NCBI RefSeq assembly: GCF_007681555.1
Contig: NZ_VELE01000008.1
Coordinates: 1 to 64,000, forward strand
DNA from: Kocuria salsicia
Lineage (GTDB): Bacteria; Actinomycetota; Actinomycetes; Actinomycetales; Micrococcaceae
Length of the DNA: 64,000 bases
Reading direction: 5' to 3'
The number at the start of each line of letters is the position of its first letter. Position 1 is the first letter of the stretch. Under the pieces are notes generated by a model that saw only the letters and a program-made list of their open reading frames with translations, did no database searches and was not told the origin of the DNA. Below are positions 43,399 to 53,851 of this stretch, one piece after another. The position numbers and the translations under genes were made by a program.

Positions 43399-45114
43399 AT
43401 GAGCTTTGAGATGAGCAGGGAGCAGTACGCGAGCCTGTACGGGCCCACTACCGGGGACGCCGTGCGCCTGGCGGACACCGAACTCTTCGCACGGATCGAG
43501 AGGGACCTCACGACCCCCGGGGAGGAGGCCGTGTTCGGTGGCGGCAAGGTGGTCCGGGACGGGATGGGCCAGAACGGGCAGCTCGTGCGGGACGTCGGGA
43601 TCCCGGACCTGGTGATCACGAACGTGGTGGTGATCGACTGGACGGGGATCTACAAGGCGGACGTGGCCGTGCGCGACGGTCACGTCCTGAAGATCGGCAA
43701 AGCCGGCAACCCCCACGTGATGAGCGGTGTGGACATCGTGATCGGCGTGGCCACGGACGTGATCGCCGGTGAGGGCAAGATCCTCACGGCGGGCGGGATC
43801 GACTCCCACATCCACTTCATCAGCCCGGACCAGATCGAGACGGCGCTGGTCTCGGGGATCACCACGATGATCGGAGGCGGCACGGGACCGAGCGAGTCCT
43901 CCAAGGCCACCACGATCACCCCGGGCGAGTGGAACATCCACAACATGCTGCGCTCGTTCGAGGAGTTCCCCATGAACTTCGGGATCCTGGGCAAGGGCCA
44001 CGGCTCGTCCATCTCGCCCATGGCGGAGCAGATCCGGGCCGGGGCGATCGGGCTGAAGGTCCACGAGGACTGGGGCGCCACGCCGTCGTCCATCAACACG
44101 TCCCTGCAGGTGGCGGACGAGTACGACGTCCAGGTGGCCATCCACACGGACACCCTCAACGAGGCGGGTTTCGTGGAGGACACCCGCGCGGCCATCGCGG
44201 GGCGCGTGATCCACACGTTCCACACGGAGGGCGCGGGCGGTGGGCACGCGCCGGACATCATCGAGCTCGCGCAGGACCCGAACATCCTGCCGGCGTCCAC
44301 GAACCCCACGCTGCCGTACACGCGCAACACCATCGAGGAGCACCTGGACATGCTCATGGTGTGCCACCACCTCAACCCGGACATCCCCGAGGACGTGGCG
44401 TTCGCGGACTCGCGCATCCGCAAGGAGACCATCGCGGCGGAGGACGTGCTGCAGGACATGGGGATCTTCTCGATGACCTCCTCGGACTCACAGGCCATGG
44501 GTCGTGTGGGGGAGGTGGTGCTGCGCTCGTGGCAGGTCGCGGACTCCATGAAGCGTCAGCGCGGGCCCCTGCCGCAGGACGAGGGCACGGGCGCGGACAA
44601 CCACCGGATCAAGCGGTTCATCTCCAAGTACACGATCAACCCGGCGATCGCCCACGGCATCTCGCACGTGGTGGGCTCCGTGGAGGAGGGCAAGTTCGCG
44701 GACCTGGTGCTGTGGGAGCCCAAGTTCTTCGGGGTGAAGCCGGACCTGGTCATCAAGGGAGGGCAGATGGTGCACGGCGTGATGGGCGATCCGAACGCGT
44801 CCATCCCCACCCCGCAGCCCCGCTGGTACCGCAAGGCGTTCGGGGCGTACGGCAAGGCCGCCGCGCGCTCGTCCATCACGTTCATGTCCCAGGCATCCAT
44901 CCGGGCGGGCGTGCCACGCTCGCTCGGGCTGGAGAAGGTGGTGCGCGAGTGCCGCGACATCCGCACCCTGACCAAGGCGGACATGAAGTTCAACGGCGAG
45001 ACCCCGCAGCTGCGCGTGGACCCGGAGACCTACGAGGTGCGCGTGGAGGGCACTCCCGTGAGCTGCGAGCCCCGGGACGAGCTGCCCATGGCGCAGCGCT
45101 ACTTCCTGTTCTGA
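43399..45114 (+). CDS. ureC: Urease alpha (catalytic) subunit
   Basis: The protein has 571 residues, normal length. Nickel ligands are in [16 protein letters not shown] (two His), [15 protein letters not shown] (carbamylated Lys and His), [12 protein letters not shown] and [12 protein letters not shown] (His), and [14 protein letters not shown] (Asp). The flap segment [20 protein letters not shown] carries the Cys-His pair and general-acid region. All catalytic residues are intact. ATG 43399 after GAGAAGGCCG. The enzyme needs UreEFGD for nickel insertion, and all are encoded downstream. Confidence 0.97.
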   Translation: MSFEMSREQYASLYGPTTGDAVRLADTELFARIERDLTTPGEEAVFGGGKVVRDGMGQNGQLVRDVGIPDLVITNVVVIDWTGIYKADVAVRDGHVLKIGKAGNPHVMSGVDIVIGVATDVIAGEGKILTAGGIDSHIHFISPDQIETALVSGITTMIGGGTGPSESSKATTITPGEWNIHNMLRSFEEFPMNFGILGKGHGSSISPMAEQIRAGAIGLKVHEDWGATPSSINTSLQVADEYDVQVAIHTDTLNEAGFVEDTRAAIAGRVIHTFHTEGAGGGHAPDIIELAQDPNILPASTNPTLPYTRNTIEEHLDMLMVCHHLNPDIPEDVAFADSRIRKETIAAEDVLQDMGIFSMTSSDSQAMGRVGEVVLRSWQVADSMKRQRGPLPQDEGTGADNHRIKRFISKYTINPAIAHGISHVVGSVEEGKFADLVLWEPKFFGVKPDLVIKGGQMVHGVMGDPNASIPTPQPRWYRKAFGAYGKAAARSSITFMSQASIRAGVPRSLGLEKVVRECRDIRTLTKADMKFNGETPQLRVDPETYEVRVEGTPVSCEPRDELPMAQRYFLF

Positions 45115-45260
45115 CGCCACACCGGCTCCGGTCACGACGACGACGACGCCGCACGGCCCGGTCCGCACGCCCGCCCCGTTCGCGGTCGTTCCGACCGCGG
45201 CCGGCGGCTTCGGCCACGCAGCCCCGCACCACGACATTCGACAGCGAAGGGAGAGCACCC

Positions 45261-45875
45261 GTGATCGTCACCGAGATCCTGGGCAACATCCATGAGGAGA
45301 GCGGCCGCGAGCTGGTGGCCGGCAGACACGTCGAGAAGGTGGTGCTGCCCAGCACCGAGCTGGTGAAGCGCATCCAGCGGCTGAGCACCGACCACGACCG
45401 CGAGATCGGTCTCCGCCTGCCCGCCGGCGCACCGGATCTGAAGGACGGGGACGTCGTCGCCGTCGAGGATGCGACGGAGGTTGCGGAGGTCGGCGCCGGG
45501 GAGGGCCACGGGTACGCGGCCGTGGACGGGCGAGGCCACGACGCCGCGGACGGCACCGACGTCGCGGACACCGCCGGGCACCACAGCCACGCGGGGTCCG
45601 GGCGGGGCAACGCCATCGTGGTCCAGGTGCTGCCCACGGACGTGCTGGTGATCGGGGCGCGGTCCATCACGGAGATGGCGTTCGTGGCGCACAGCCTGGG
45701 CAACCGGCACCTGCAGGCGCAGTTCTTCGACGAGGACAGCGAGTACGGGGCGCAGGTGATGGTGGTGCAGTACGACCACACCGTCCAGGACTTCCTGGAG
45801 CACCACGGTGTCCCGTACTCCCGCCAGGAACGGGTCATGCCGGTGCCCTTCCGCCACGCCGAGCACACGCACTGA
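45261..45875 (+). CDS. ureE: Urease nickel metallochaperone UreE with His/Asp-rich insertion
   Basis: The protein has 204 residues (family 145-165). The N-terminal peptide-binding domain (IVTEILGNIHEESGRELVAG) and the C-terminal nickel-binding domain (IGARSITEMAFVAHSLGNRH, QVMVVQYDHTVQDFLEHHGV) are separated by about 40 residues including GHGYAAVDGRGHDAADGTD and TAGHHSHAGSGRG, rich in His and Asp. It ends FRHAEHTH. The insert may act as extra metal reservoir. GTG start with GAAGGGAGAG upstream. UreE delivers Ni2+ to UreG. Confidence 0.93.
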   Translation: MIVTEILGNIHEESGRELVAGRHVEKVVLPSTELVKRIQRLSTDHDREIGLRLPAGAPDLKDGDVVAVEDATEVAEVGAGEGHGYAAVDGRGHDAADGTDVADTAGHHSHAGSGRGNAIVVQVLPTDVLVIGARSITEMAFVAHSLGNRHLQAQFFDEDSEYGAQVMVVQYDHTVQDFLEHHGVPYSRQERVMPVPFRHAEHTH

Positions 45876-45879
45876 GACC

Positions 45880-46584
45880 GTGGTGGAGCCGAGTCTGAGC
45901 GGTGTCCTGGGGCTGATGCAGCTCACGGACTCCGCGCTGCCCACCGGGGCGTTCAGCCACTCGCTGGGCTTTGAGACGTACATGCACGCGGAGCAGCTGG
46001 AGGACCGGGAGTCGTTCTCCGCGTGGCTGGAGATGTTCGTGGACCAGCAGCTCACGCACACGGACGCGCTCGCCGTCCGGCTGGTCTACGCGGCCGAGGA
46101 CTTCGAGCGGGTCGAGGATCTGGACGACCTCGTGACCGTCCAGGCCCTGCCCCGGCAGATCCGCGAGGGCGGGATAACCATGGGCGGGCGGCTGCTGAGC
46201 ATCGGGGCCCGCAGCTACCCTGGCGAGTGGGTTCAGCGCTACGAGCAGGGGGTTGTGGAGGAGCGGCTGCACGGTCACCAGGCCACGGTGTGGGGCGTGC
46301 TCGCCCGGGAGCTCGGCGTTCCCGAGGACACGGCCGTGGCCTCGCACGTGTACGCCACGGTGATCTCCCTGACGCAGAACGCGGTGCGCGGCATCCCTCT
46401 GGGGCAGAACACCGGCCAGGCGGTGATCCGTGACGCGCAGCACTGGGTGGGGCGCGCCGTCGCCGTCTCCCGGGACCTCGTGGCGCAGGGCATCGCCGAG
46501 GAGGTGCTCGGCGCTGTGGCCCCCGGGCTGGAGATCGCGCAGATGAACCACGAGCGGCAGCGGGCCAGGCTCTTCATGAGCTGA
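45880..46584 (+). CDS. ureF: Urease accessory protein UreF
   Basis: The protein has 234 residues. [20 protein letters not shown] near the N-terminus is the UreF hallmark, and [20 protein letters not shown] near the C-terminus matches the conserved UreG/UreD contact region. UreF assembles with UreD and UreG on apo-urease and controls UreG GTPase timing. GTG 45880 (or the adjacent GTG 45883) lies 4 bp after the ureE stop, consistent with translational coupling. Confidence 0.93.
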   Translation: MVEPSLSGVLGLMQLTDSALPTGAFSHSLGFETYMHAEQLEDRESFSAWLEMFVDQQLTHTDALAVRLVYAAEDFERVEDLDDLVTVQALPRQIREGGITMGGRLLSIGARSYPGEWVQRYEQGVVEERLHGHQATVWGVLARELGVPEDTAVASHVYATVISLTQNAVRGIPLGQNTGQAVIRDAQHWVGRAVAVSRDLVAQGIAEEVLGAVAPGLEIAQMNHERQRARLFMS

Positions 46585-46736
46585 GGCCGACGACGACGAC
46601 GCGCGGCCGGGAGGGGCGCCCCGGGCCAGTTCACCCGGGACCGGCAGCAACGCACGAACCGCACGGCCGCATGAACCGGCGGAACGCACGACACGTCATG
46701 GGAACCAGAAGCACGACGAGCAGCAGGAGGAACAGC

Positions 46737-47348
46737 ATGGACCCCGTCATCATCGGTGTGGGAGGCCCCGTGGGAGCGGGCAAGACGCAGCTCGTGGAGC
46801 GCATCACGCGAGCCATGAGCCAGGAGATCTCCATGGCCGCGATCACCAACGACATCTACACGATCGAGGACGCCAAGATCCTCGCGCGCAACTCGGTGCT
46901 TCCGGAGGACCGGATCATCGGCCTGGAGACCGGTGGCTGTCCGCACACAGCGATCCGCGAGGACACTTCCATGAACGAGGCCGCGATCGAGCAGCTGAAG
47001 AAGCGATTCCCTGACCTGCAGGTGATCTTCGTGGAGTCCGGCGGGGACAACCTCTCCGCGACGTTCAGCCCGGAGCTCGTGGACTTCTCGATCTACGTGA
47101 TCGACGTGGCGCAGGGGGAGAAGATCCCGCGCAAGGCCGGGCAGGGGATGATCAAGTCTGACCTGTTCATCATCAACAAGACGGACCTTGCCCCCCACGT
47201 GGGTGCGGACCTGGGCGTGATGGAGGAGGACTCCAAGGTCTTCCGCAAGGACAAGCCGTTCGCGTTCACCAACCTCAAGACGGACGAGGGGCTCGAGCGC
47301 GTCCAGGAGTGGCTCCGCAACGACGTCCTGATGCTCGATCTTGCCTGA
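46737..47348 (+). CDS. ureG: Urease accessory GTPase UreG
   Basis: The protein has 203 residues. P-loop GGPVGAGKT at 9-17, [20 protein letters not shown] as Walker B/ESGGDNL region, [13 protein letters not shown] as the CPH nickel-binding motif, and [11 protein letters not shown] as NKxD guanine specificity motif. It couples GTP hydrolysis to nickel transfer. ATG 46737 is preceded by AGGAGG. The preceding 150 bp after ureF include a GAC-repeat stretch but no gene. Confidence 0.96.
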   Translation: MDPVIIGVGGPVGAGKTQLVERITRAMSQEISMAAITNDIYTIEDAKILARNSVLPEDRIIGLETGGCPHTAIREDTSMNEAAIEQLKKRFPDLQVIFVESGGDNLSATFSPELVDFSIYVIDVAQGEKIPRKAGQGMIKSDLFIINKTDLAPHVGADLGVMEEDSKVFRKDKPFAFTNLKTDEGLERVQEWLRNDVLMLDLA

Positions 47349-48321
47349 GCCTTCCGAGGCTCCGGGCACGACGACGCCGCTCGGGCAGCGTGCCCCGTCC
47401 GCGCCGGTGCACGGGGCTGGGAGCGCGGGAGCGCGGTCGTCCCGGATACGGAGCCTGGCCGAGACCGAGTGGACGGGGCAGCTGCGGCTGGGCGTCGCCG
47501 AGCGGGACGGCCGGTCCTACGCGGCCCGGCAGTTCCACGAGGGCGCTCTGCGGGTGCTGCGTCCGCACTACCTGGACCACTCCGGGCAGGTGACCTACAC
47601 GGTGATCAATCCCGGGGGCGCGTACTTCGGGGCGGACGCCTACCTGCTGGACGTCGTCGTGGAGCGGGGCGCGTCCCTGGCGCTGACCACCCAGTCCGCG
47701 ACCAAGGTCTACCGCACTCCGCAGGGCCCCGCCACGCAGGAGATGACCGTGCGGCTGGGCCCCGGCAGCGTGCTGGATTACGTGCCGGACCAGCTGATCG
47801 TCTACCGCGGCGGGTCCTACATCCAGCGCACGCGTGTGGACATGGATCCCACGGCATCCCTGGTGCTGGCGGAGATCGTCACGCCCGGGTGGTCACCGTC
47901 CGGGGAGTCCTTCGCGTACGACGAGCTGCGGATGCGCACCGAGGTGCGGGTGCTGCCGCCGGATCCCGCCGCCCGCCCGCGGCGCCTGGTCGTCGACCAG
48001 CTGCGGATCCGCCCGGACGCGCACGGGGACCTGACCGGCGTGGGGTTCATGGAGGGCCGCAGCCACACGGGGCAGCTGCTGCTCGCGGACGCGCGCCTGG
48101 ACGATGACCTCTACGAGCGCCTCACCGAGCTCGTGGATGCGTCCGACACCCACTCCGGGATCACGCGCGCGGGCGCCGGGGAGCCGTACGGTGTGCGGTG
48201 CGTGTGCGTTCGCTCGCTCGCGGACTCCACGGAGGCCGTCGCGGCGCTGCACAGAGCCGTGGTGGACGAGCTCCACGAGCGCTGGCGCGGGCAGGCACCG
48301 CTGCGGCTGCGCAAGTACTGA
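47341..48321 (+). CDS. ureD: Urease accessory protein UreD (UreH)
   Basis: The protein has 326 residues with TTG start overlapping ureG by 8 nt. After a variable Pro/Ala/Arg-rich leader of about 40 residues the domain reads [60 protein letters not shown] and [19 protein letters not shown], the conserved UreD core that scaffolds nickel delivery to UreC. The long leader suggests the true start could lie further in, at the [12 protein letters not shown] region. Confidence 0.92.
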   Translation: MPEPSEAPGTTTPLGQRAPSAPVHGAGSAGARSSRIRSLAETEWTGQLRLGVAERDGRSYAARQFHEGALRVLRPHYLDHSGQVTYTVINPGGAYFGADAYLLDVVVERGASLALTTQSATKVYRTPQGPATQEMTVRLGPGSVLDYVPDQLIVYRGGSYIQRTRVDMDPTASLVLAEIVTPGWSPSGESFAYDELRMRTEVRVLPPDPAARPRRLVVDQLRIRPDAHGDLTGVGFMEGRSHTGQLLLADARLDDDLYERLTELVDASDTHSGITRAGAGEPYGVRCVCVRSLADSTEAVAALHRAVVDELHERWRGQAPLRLRKY

Positions 48322-48346
48322 CCAGCACCACCCACCGAGGAGAACA

Positions 48347-49426
48347 GTGTCCACCACGTCCCACCCCACGTTCTACCGTCGCTATGTCACGGACCGGCAC
48401 ACCCTGCCGCTGCGCGCGCGGGTGGGGTTCACGCTCGCCGCGGTGGCCGCCCTGCACCTGCTCGCGTTCGGGCTGCTGGCGACGGCACTCGCTCCCGGTG
48501 CGCAGCCGCTGGCCCTGGGCGTGGTGCTCACCGCGTACGCAGCGGGCATGAAGCACAGCTACGACTGGGACCACATCTCCGCGATCGACAACACCACCCG
48601 CAAATTCGTCTCCGAGGGCATGAACCCGGCGAGCGTGGGCTTCGCGTTCAGTCTGGGGCACTCCCTGGTCGTGACACTCGCCGGGACCATGGTGGTGGCG
48701 GGGGCGCAGTTCGTGAGCGGGGCGTTCGAGGACGGCAGCTCCGCCAACCACGTGCTCGGGCTGATCGGCGCGGGTGTCTCCGGGGTGTACCTGCTGGTGC
48801 TGGGGCTCTACAACGCGAGCATCTCGGTGGGGTTGGCCCGGGGCCGGTCCACCGCGCACCAGCGCTCTGCCGTGGGCGCGCGGGGCGACGGCGCAGCGGA
48901 TGACGGCGGCTGGGGGCTCGTCTCCCGCCTGCTGCGCAAGCCGCTGCAGCGGGTGCGCCGCCCGCGGGACATCTTCGTGCTGGGCTTCCTCTTCGGCCTC
49001 GGGTTCGACACCGCCACCACGATCGGCCTGCTGCTGCTCACCGTCTCCGCGTCCCTGGCCGGAGTGCCGGCACTCGCGCTGCTGGGTCTGCCCGTGGCCT
49101 TCACCGCCGCGATGACCCTGTGCGACACCCTCAACGGGCTGGGCATGATGAAGCTCTACTCCAACGCCCTCACGCAGGCGGGCACCCGGCGCCGCTTCAA
49201 CGCCACCGTCACCGTGATCTCCGCGGTCTCCGCGCTGTTCGTCGCCACGATCACCCTGGGCGGCTTCTTTCACGACCTCCTGGGGTTGGAGGACCCGGCG
49301 ACGACGGCGCTCGCGGAGATCGACCTCGGCCAGGCCGGGCTCGCGCTCATCGCCGTCTTCGCGCTCGTGTGGCTGCGCTTCTGGTGGGTGGGGCGCCGGG
49401 AGCCCGGGACGGCGTCGTCGACGTAG
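48347..49426 (+). CDS. NiCoT-family nickel/cobalt permease
   Basis: The protein has 359 residues, about eight helices. Signature Hx4DH in GMKHSYDWDHISAIDNTTRK (H70, D75, H76), then FSLGHSLVVTLAGT, LGFDTATTIGLL and LPVAFTAAMTLCDTLNGLG, matching the four NiCoT motifs. It imports Ni2+ with high affinity and, directly following ureD with 25 bp between, supplies urease. GTG 48347 follows GAGGAGAAC. The usual HAFDADH is here HSYDWDH, a modest variant. Confidence 0.92.
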   Translation: MSTTSHPTFYRRYVTDRHTLPLRARVGFTLAAVAALHLLAFGLLATALAPGAQPLALGVVLTAYAAGMKHSYDWDHISAIDNTTRKFVSEGMNPASVGFAFSLGHSLVVTLAGTMVVAGAQFVSGAFEDGSSANHVLGLIGAGVSGVYLLVLGLYNASISVGLARGRSTAHQRSAVGARGDGAADDGGWGLVSRLLRKPLQRVRRPRDIFVLGFLFGLGFDTATTIGLLLLTVSASLAGVPALALLGLPVAFTAAMTLCDTLNGLGMMKLYSNALTQAGTRRRFNATVTVISAVSALFVATITLGGFFHDLLGLEDPATTALAEIDLGQAGLALIAVFALVWLRFWWVGRREPGTASST

Positions 49427-49655
49427 TTCCGGCGTCTCCCGCCCGCCGCGTCAGGCGCGGGACACCGCCGCGTGCAGCCCCAGGTACGCGCACGCGGAGG
49501 GCACGGGCACCCTTCCAGCGCTACGGGGCGGCGTCGTCCGGCTGCTCCGGGCGCGGCCCGCGCGCCGGGAATCTTTCCCCCGGGGGCCGGTGTTGGAACC
49601 GGTGAAGGGGTCGCGCGACGACCCCCGAAGAGAATCCGCGACAGAAGGAGACCTC

Positions 49656-51026
49656 ATGGCTTACCGCACAGAGAACCCCGCCACCGGCGTCGTCGAGCAG
49701 GAGTTCACCTCTCTCACGGACGCGGATGTCGCCCGCGCCGTCGAGCGCGCGGACGCCGCATTCACCTCGTGGCGCAAGACCCCCGCGGAACAGCGCGCGG
49801 CGGCACTGGCCGCTGTGGCGGACGCGTTCCAGGAGCGCGGGGACGAGCTGGCCCGCGTGATCAGCACCGAGATGGGCAAGCCGTTCGCGCAGGCCCAGGG
49901 CGAGGTGGCACTGTCCTCCTCGATCTACCGCTGGTACGCGGACCACGGGCCCGCGCTGCTGCAGGAGGAGACCCTGGACGTGGGCGACAGCGCGAAGTCC
50001 GTGGTCGTCACCGATCCCGTGGGTGTGCTCATGGGTGTCATGCCCTGGAACTTCCCGCAGTACCAGGTGGCCCGTTTCGCGGCCCCGAACCTCATGCTGG
50101 GCAACACCATCCTGCTCAAGCACGCGTCCATCTGTGCCCGCACGGCGGAGCTCATCGAGGAGATCCTGCACGCCGCGGGCATCCCCGAGGACGCCTACAT
50201 CAACCTGTTCGTGAGCACGGACCAGATCACGGACGTCGTGGCGGACCCGCGCGTTCGCGGCGTCTCCCTCACGGGCAGCGAGGGTGCTGGCAAGGCCGTG
50301 GCGACCACCGCCGCGCAGAACCTCAAGAAGAGCGTGCTCGAGCTGGGCGGCTCGGACCCGCTGGTCGTGCTCGACGACGTGGACGTCTCGAAGACCGCGA
50401 AGACCGTGGCCACCGCCCGCATGAGCAACGCGGGCCAGGCCTGCAACTCGCCCAAGCGGATCTTCGTGCCCGCGGGCATGTTCGACGAGTTCGTGAAGGT
50501 GGTCGTGGAGACCGTCGAGGCCATGACGGTGGGCAACCCCCTCGAGGACGGGACCGACGTCGGCCCGCTGTCCTCGGTCCAGGGTCGCGACGACGCCGTG
50601 GCCCAGGTGGAGCGCGCCGTGGAACAGGGCGCCACTCTGCACACCGGTGGCAAGGCCCTTGACAAGGACGGCGCCTGGATGTCCCCGGCCGTCCTCACCG
50701 GCGTGACCCGCGAGATGGACGCCTTCAAGGAGGAGATCTTCGGCCCCGTGGCCGTCGTCTACTCCTACGACTCCGTGGACGAGGCCGTGGAGCTCGCCAA
50801 CGACTCGTCCTTCGGGCTCTCCGGTTCCGTGTGGAGCTCCGACGTCGCGAAGGCCGAGGAGATCGCCCGCCAGCTCGAGGTGGGCATGACCTACGTCAAC
50901 GAGCACGGCACCACCAAGGCCGGGCTGCCCTTCGGCGGCGTGCGCCGCTCCGGCTACGGCCGCGAGCTGGGCCGCTGGGGCTTCGGCGAGTTCGCGAACA
51001 CCAAGCTGGTGCGCGTGGCGGGCTGA
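49656..51026 (+). CDS. NAD(P)-dependent aldehyde dehydrogenase, succinate-semialdehyde type
   Basis: The protein has 456 residues. Catalytic N132 in VMPWNFPQYQ, E229 in SVLELGGSDPLVVL, nucleophile C263 in NAGQACNSPKRIF, and the final RRSGYGRELGRWGFGEFANT. Similarity is greatest to the GabD-like branch of succinate-semialdehyde dehydrogenases that lack some N-terminal residues. Oxidises aldehydes to acids in the cytoplasm; the true substrate is not determined. ATG 49656 after AGAAGGAGAC. The 229 bp upstream of it hold no clear gene. Confidence 0.88.
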   Translation: MAYRTENPATGVVEQEFTSLTDADVARAVERADAAFTSWRKTPAEQRAAALAAVADAFQERGDELARVISTEMGKPFAQAQGEVALSSSIYRWYADHGPALLQEETLDVGDSAKSVVVTDPVGVLMGVMPWNFPQYQVARFAAPNLMLGNTILLKHASICARTAELIEEILHAAGIPEDAYINLFVSTDQITDVVADPRVRGVSLTGSEGAGKAVATTAAQNLKKSVLELGGSDPLVVLDDVDVSKTAKTVATARMSNAGQACNSPKRIFVPAGMFDEFVKVVVETVEAMTVGNPLEDGTDVGPLSSVQGRDDAVAQVERAVEQGATLHTGGKALDKDGAWMSPAVLTGVTREMDAFKEEIFGPVAVVYSYDSVDEAVELANDSSFGLSGSVWSSDVAKAEEIARQLEVGMTYVNEHGTTKAGLPFGGVRRSGYGRELGRWGFGEFANTKLVRVAG

Positions 51027-51249
51027 CCCCCGACTCTCAGTGAACGGTCCTGCGGCCGGCCCCGGTGTGTCCGGGGCCGGCCGTTGCTATGCGGCGTTGT
51101 CGCCCCTTACGCTCCCGGCGTCCTGCGGTCCCGCGGCGCCCTCTCATCTCCGGCACCCCTCCCGCCCGCGGCGCCGCGACCGTACAGTGGGGTGCAGGAC
51201 GCACGACGTAGAACACACGGCGCCGGGACCCGGCGCGGAACGGAGGACC

Positions 51250-51774
51250 ATGAGCGCCCAGGACCTGATGGCCGATGCCGCGAGGCGCCCGGTGGACGCC
51301 GCGGAGGCGGCTCTGGAGGGGATCTCCTCGACCGTGCTGAACACGATGCCGGAGAAGACCCACAACTCGATCGCGTGGCTCGTGTGGCACGCGGCTCGGC
51401 AGCAGGACGTGCAGGTCGCGCAGCTGTGCGGCTCGGAGCAGGTCTGGACGGCGGAGGGCTGGAACAACTCCTTCGACCTGGACCGTTCCAGCGCGGACTC
51501 CGGCTTCGGAGACACCCCCGAGGACGTGGCGAAGGTGCGGGTCTCGGACCCCGGGCTGCTGCTCGGCTACCTGCGGGCCGTGTGCTGCGGGACGGCCACG
51601 TACGTGCGTGGCCTCTCCCAGGAGGATCTGGACGAGGTGATCGACGAGTCGTGGGATCCGCCCGTGACCCGGGGAATGCGCATTGTCTCCACCGTGATCG
51701 ACGCCGCCGAGCATGTGGGCCAGGCGGCCTACGTCCGCGGGCTCGTGGACGAGGACTGGTCCGGTAAGTACTGA
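51250..51774 (+). CDS. DinB superfamily (DUF664-like) protein
   Basis: The protein has 174 residues. MNTMPEKTHNSIAWLVWHAA-type region (here LNTMPEKTHNSIAWLVWHAA), RQQDVQVAQLCGSEQVWTAE and IDAAEHVGQAAYVRGLVDED give the DinB four-helix layout with His in WHAARQQD and AEHVGQ as likely metal ligands. Probably a thiol-dependent transferase or S-transferase-like enzyme of unknown substrate. ATG 51250 follows GGAGGACC. Monocistronic. Confidence 0.8.
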   Translation: MSAQDLMADAARRPVDAAEAALEGISSTVLNTMPEKTHNSIAWLVWHAARQQDVQVAQLCGSEQVWTAEGWNNSFDLDRSSADSGFGDTPEDVAKVRVSDPGLLLGYLRAVCCGTATYVRGLSQEDLDEVIDESWDPPVTRGMRIVSTVIDAAEHVGQAAYVRGLVDEDWSGKY

Positions 51775-51897
51775 CACGAGATGTCATCTGTAGATGCAAC
51801 TACATATAGACCTGGACCTCGCCTAGACTGGCGCCACTGACCACCGGCCCGCGGGCTCACAGCGCCGGGGTTCCTCCCGGGAGACTCGATCACACTT

Positions 51898-53754
51898 ATG
51901 GCTCGTTCACGCGCACGTTCCTCTGCGGTCAAGAAGCCCTCGATGGCGCTGACCGCCTTCACCTCTTTCTCACTGCTCGTGGCCGTGAGCGTTGCCGTGA
52001 GCAACGGCACCGTCACAGCTCCCTGGCAGCCGGCCATGGCGCACGACGCGCAGGGGCCGCAGCAGGTGGGAACCTCCGGTGAGCCCGGGGGCGCGGGGGA
52101 CGACGCCGCCGCGCAGCCGGTTCGCGCGTCCCTGTTCGCCTCCGTGGCGGACCAGGCCGCGATCGACGAGTCCAAGGTTGTCCCGGCGTCGTTCTCGGTG
52201 GCGGGCAGCGCCGCCCCGAACGCGGAGGGCGGGGCGGCATCCTCTCCGGCGTCTTCCACCGGCTCCACGGGCGGGGTCAACGGAGTCTCGTCTCTGGCGC
52301 CCTCCACCCACGCTCCCGCAACGTTCGAGGGAAAGCTCCCCGTCAACACGCTGATCGCCCCGGCCCAGCCGGTGACCGTTCTGAAGGGCGGCGAGTTCGG
52401 GTGGCGCACCGCCCCGGACACCGGGCAGTACGAGCTCCACAACGGCACGGACATCTCCGCGCCCGAGGGCACTCCCGTCGTCGCCGCGCTGGACGGCACC
52501 GTCACCGCCGTCTTCTGGGACGTGTGGGGCGGCAACCGTGTGGAGGTCTCCCACGCGAACGGCATGAAGACCACCTACAACCACCTGAGCAAGGTCATGG
52601 TGCGCGTGGGCGACTCCCTGAAAGCATCCGAGCAACTGGGTGAGGTGGGTCAGACCGGCCTGCGTGTGACCGGTCCGCACCTGCACTTCGAGACGTGGGT
52701 GGACGGCAAGGTGGTGGACGCCCAGTCCTTCGACTGGGAGACCGGCAAGGGCATCATCAAGGCGTCCCGTGCGCCGTACTCCACGCAGGACGAGAACTCC
52801 GTCCAGCCCAAGACCGATCCGAACGCCAAGCCCGGCACGGACCTCGGCCCCCTCCCGGACACCGCGGGCCTGCCGGTCGCGGACAAGGAACGCGTCACCG
52901 CGCTGCGGAACAAGAAGCCCGCCGACCAGAAGACCACTGGCACGGGCAAGGGGCAGGGCCAGGGCGGGAAGAACTCCACCTCCCCGTCCACGTCCGGCGG
53001 ACAGCAGGGCAAGCAGACCACGGACAAGGGGAAGATCAACGCGTCCGGTGGGCAGACGGGCACACAGCCCATAAACAAGGGGAAGACCACTGCGCCCGGC
53101 GGCGGTTCCGGGGCGACGACGCCCACGACGGGGACCGGGGACTCCGACGGGAACAAGCACCGGGAGACGTCGAAGCCGACTGCCGCGGCCACCTCGACCC
53201 CGGCTCCGACCAAGACCGTCAAACCTGCGGTCACCCCGGCACCCACCACCACACCCGCGCCGTCGCAGACGCCTGCGCCCACCAAGACCCCGGTGCCCAC
53301 CAAAACGCCCGATCCGAAGCCCACGACGGATCCCGTGCCCACCCCGGGCGTCACCGGGCAGCCGACGGGCGAGGTCAACCCGCTGACCGCGAACGTCACC
53401 GAGCTGACCACGCTGCAGCAGCTGCAGCAGCGCACCCAGTGGGTGCTCACGTCGCAGATGGTGCTGACCCCGGCGGAGCAGTTCGGGCCCCAGACGGTGC
53501 TGAACTCGAACCTGACGGCGGTCGATGCGCGGCTGATCGAACTCGGCCTCGACAAGCAGAGCCCGGACTTCGCGGCTCAGCTGCACAAGACCCAGCTCTC
53601 GGTCGCGGCGGCCTCCAAGACGCCCACGAACCCGAAGCTCACCGCAGCGGCCACGACCGACCTGAAGGTGCTTCAGCAGCTGCTCGCCGCGGTGAAGCCG
53701 TACCAGGCGGGTGCAGCCCCCGGCGCTGGCGTGCCCGCGGTGCCCGGGAAGTAG
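51898..53754 (+). CDS. Secreted M23/LytM-type endopeptidase with low-complexity tail
   Basis: The protein has 618 residues. A basic start plus hydrophobic segment (LTAFTSFSLLVAVSVAVSNG) is an export signal. The LytM domain is at about 160-285: ELHNGTDISAPEGTP gives H181 and D185, GPHLHFETWVDGK gives H261 and H263, all four zinc residues. From about 300 to 500 lies Lys/Thr/Pro/Gly-rich sequence (TPAPTKTPVPTKTPDPKPTT), then a helical C-terminus without known homology. It should cleave peptidoglycan cross-bridges at the cell surface; the tail may embed in the wall. A hairpin terminator follows. Confidence 0.87.
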   Translation: MARSRARSSAVKKPSMALTAFTSFSLLVAVSVAVSNGTVTAPWQPAMAHDAQGPQQVGTSGEPGGAGDDAAAQPVRASLFASVADQAAIDESKVVPASFSVAGSAAPNAEGGAASSPASSTGSTGGVNGVSSLAPSTHAPATFEGKLPVNTLIAPAQPVTVLKGGEFGWRTAPDTGQYELHNGTDISAPEGTPVVAALDGTVTAVFWDVWGGNRVEVSHANGMKTTYNHLSKVMVRVGDSLKASEQLGEVGQTGLRVTGPHLHFETWVDGKVVDAQSFDWETGKGIIKASRAPYSTQDENSVQPKTDPNAKPGTDLGPLPDTAGLPVADKERVTALRNKKPADQKTTGTGKGQGQGGKNSTSPSTSGGQQGKQTTDKGKINASGGQTGTQPINKGKTTAPGGGSGATTPTTGTGDSDGNKHRETSKPTAAATSTPAPTKTVKPAVTPAPTTTPAPSQTPAPTKTPVPTKTPDPKPTTDPVPTPGVTGQPTGEVNPLTANVTELTTLQQLQQRTQWVLTSQMVLTPAEQFGPQTVLNSNLTAVDARLIELGLDKQSPDFAAQLHKTQLSVAAASKTPTNPKLTAAATTDLKVLQQLLAAVKPYQAGAAPGAGVPAVPGK

Positions 53755-53776
53755 CCCCCGCACGAATCTGCCAGAG

Positions 53777-53820
53777 CAGCGGGCCCCGCGCAGCGAGTTG
53801 TCGCCGTGCGGGGCCCGCTG
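53777..53820. terminator. 13-bp hairpin, bidirectional terminator
   Basis: CAGCGGGCCCCGC and GCGGGGCCCGCTG flank an 18-base loop between the convergent M23 peptidase (+) and P450 (-) genes. No T-run, as usual in this genome. Confidence 0.75.
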
Positions 53821-53851
53821 TCGTGAGAACGAGGGGTCGCGGGAGCGAGGG

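Noticed and set aside
52900-53350. Tandem-repeat or CRISPR-like array
   Set aside because: The repeats are degenerate Lys/Thr/Pro codons inside the M23 peptidase reading frame, not uniform repeats with spacers.
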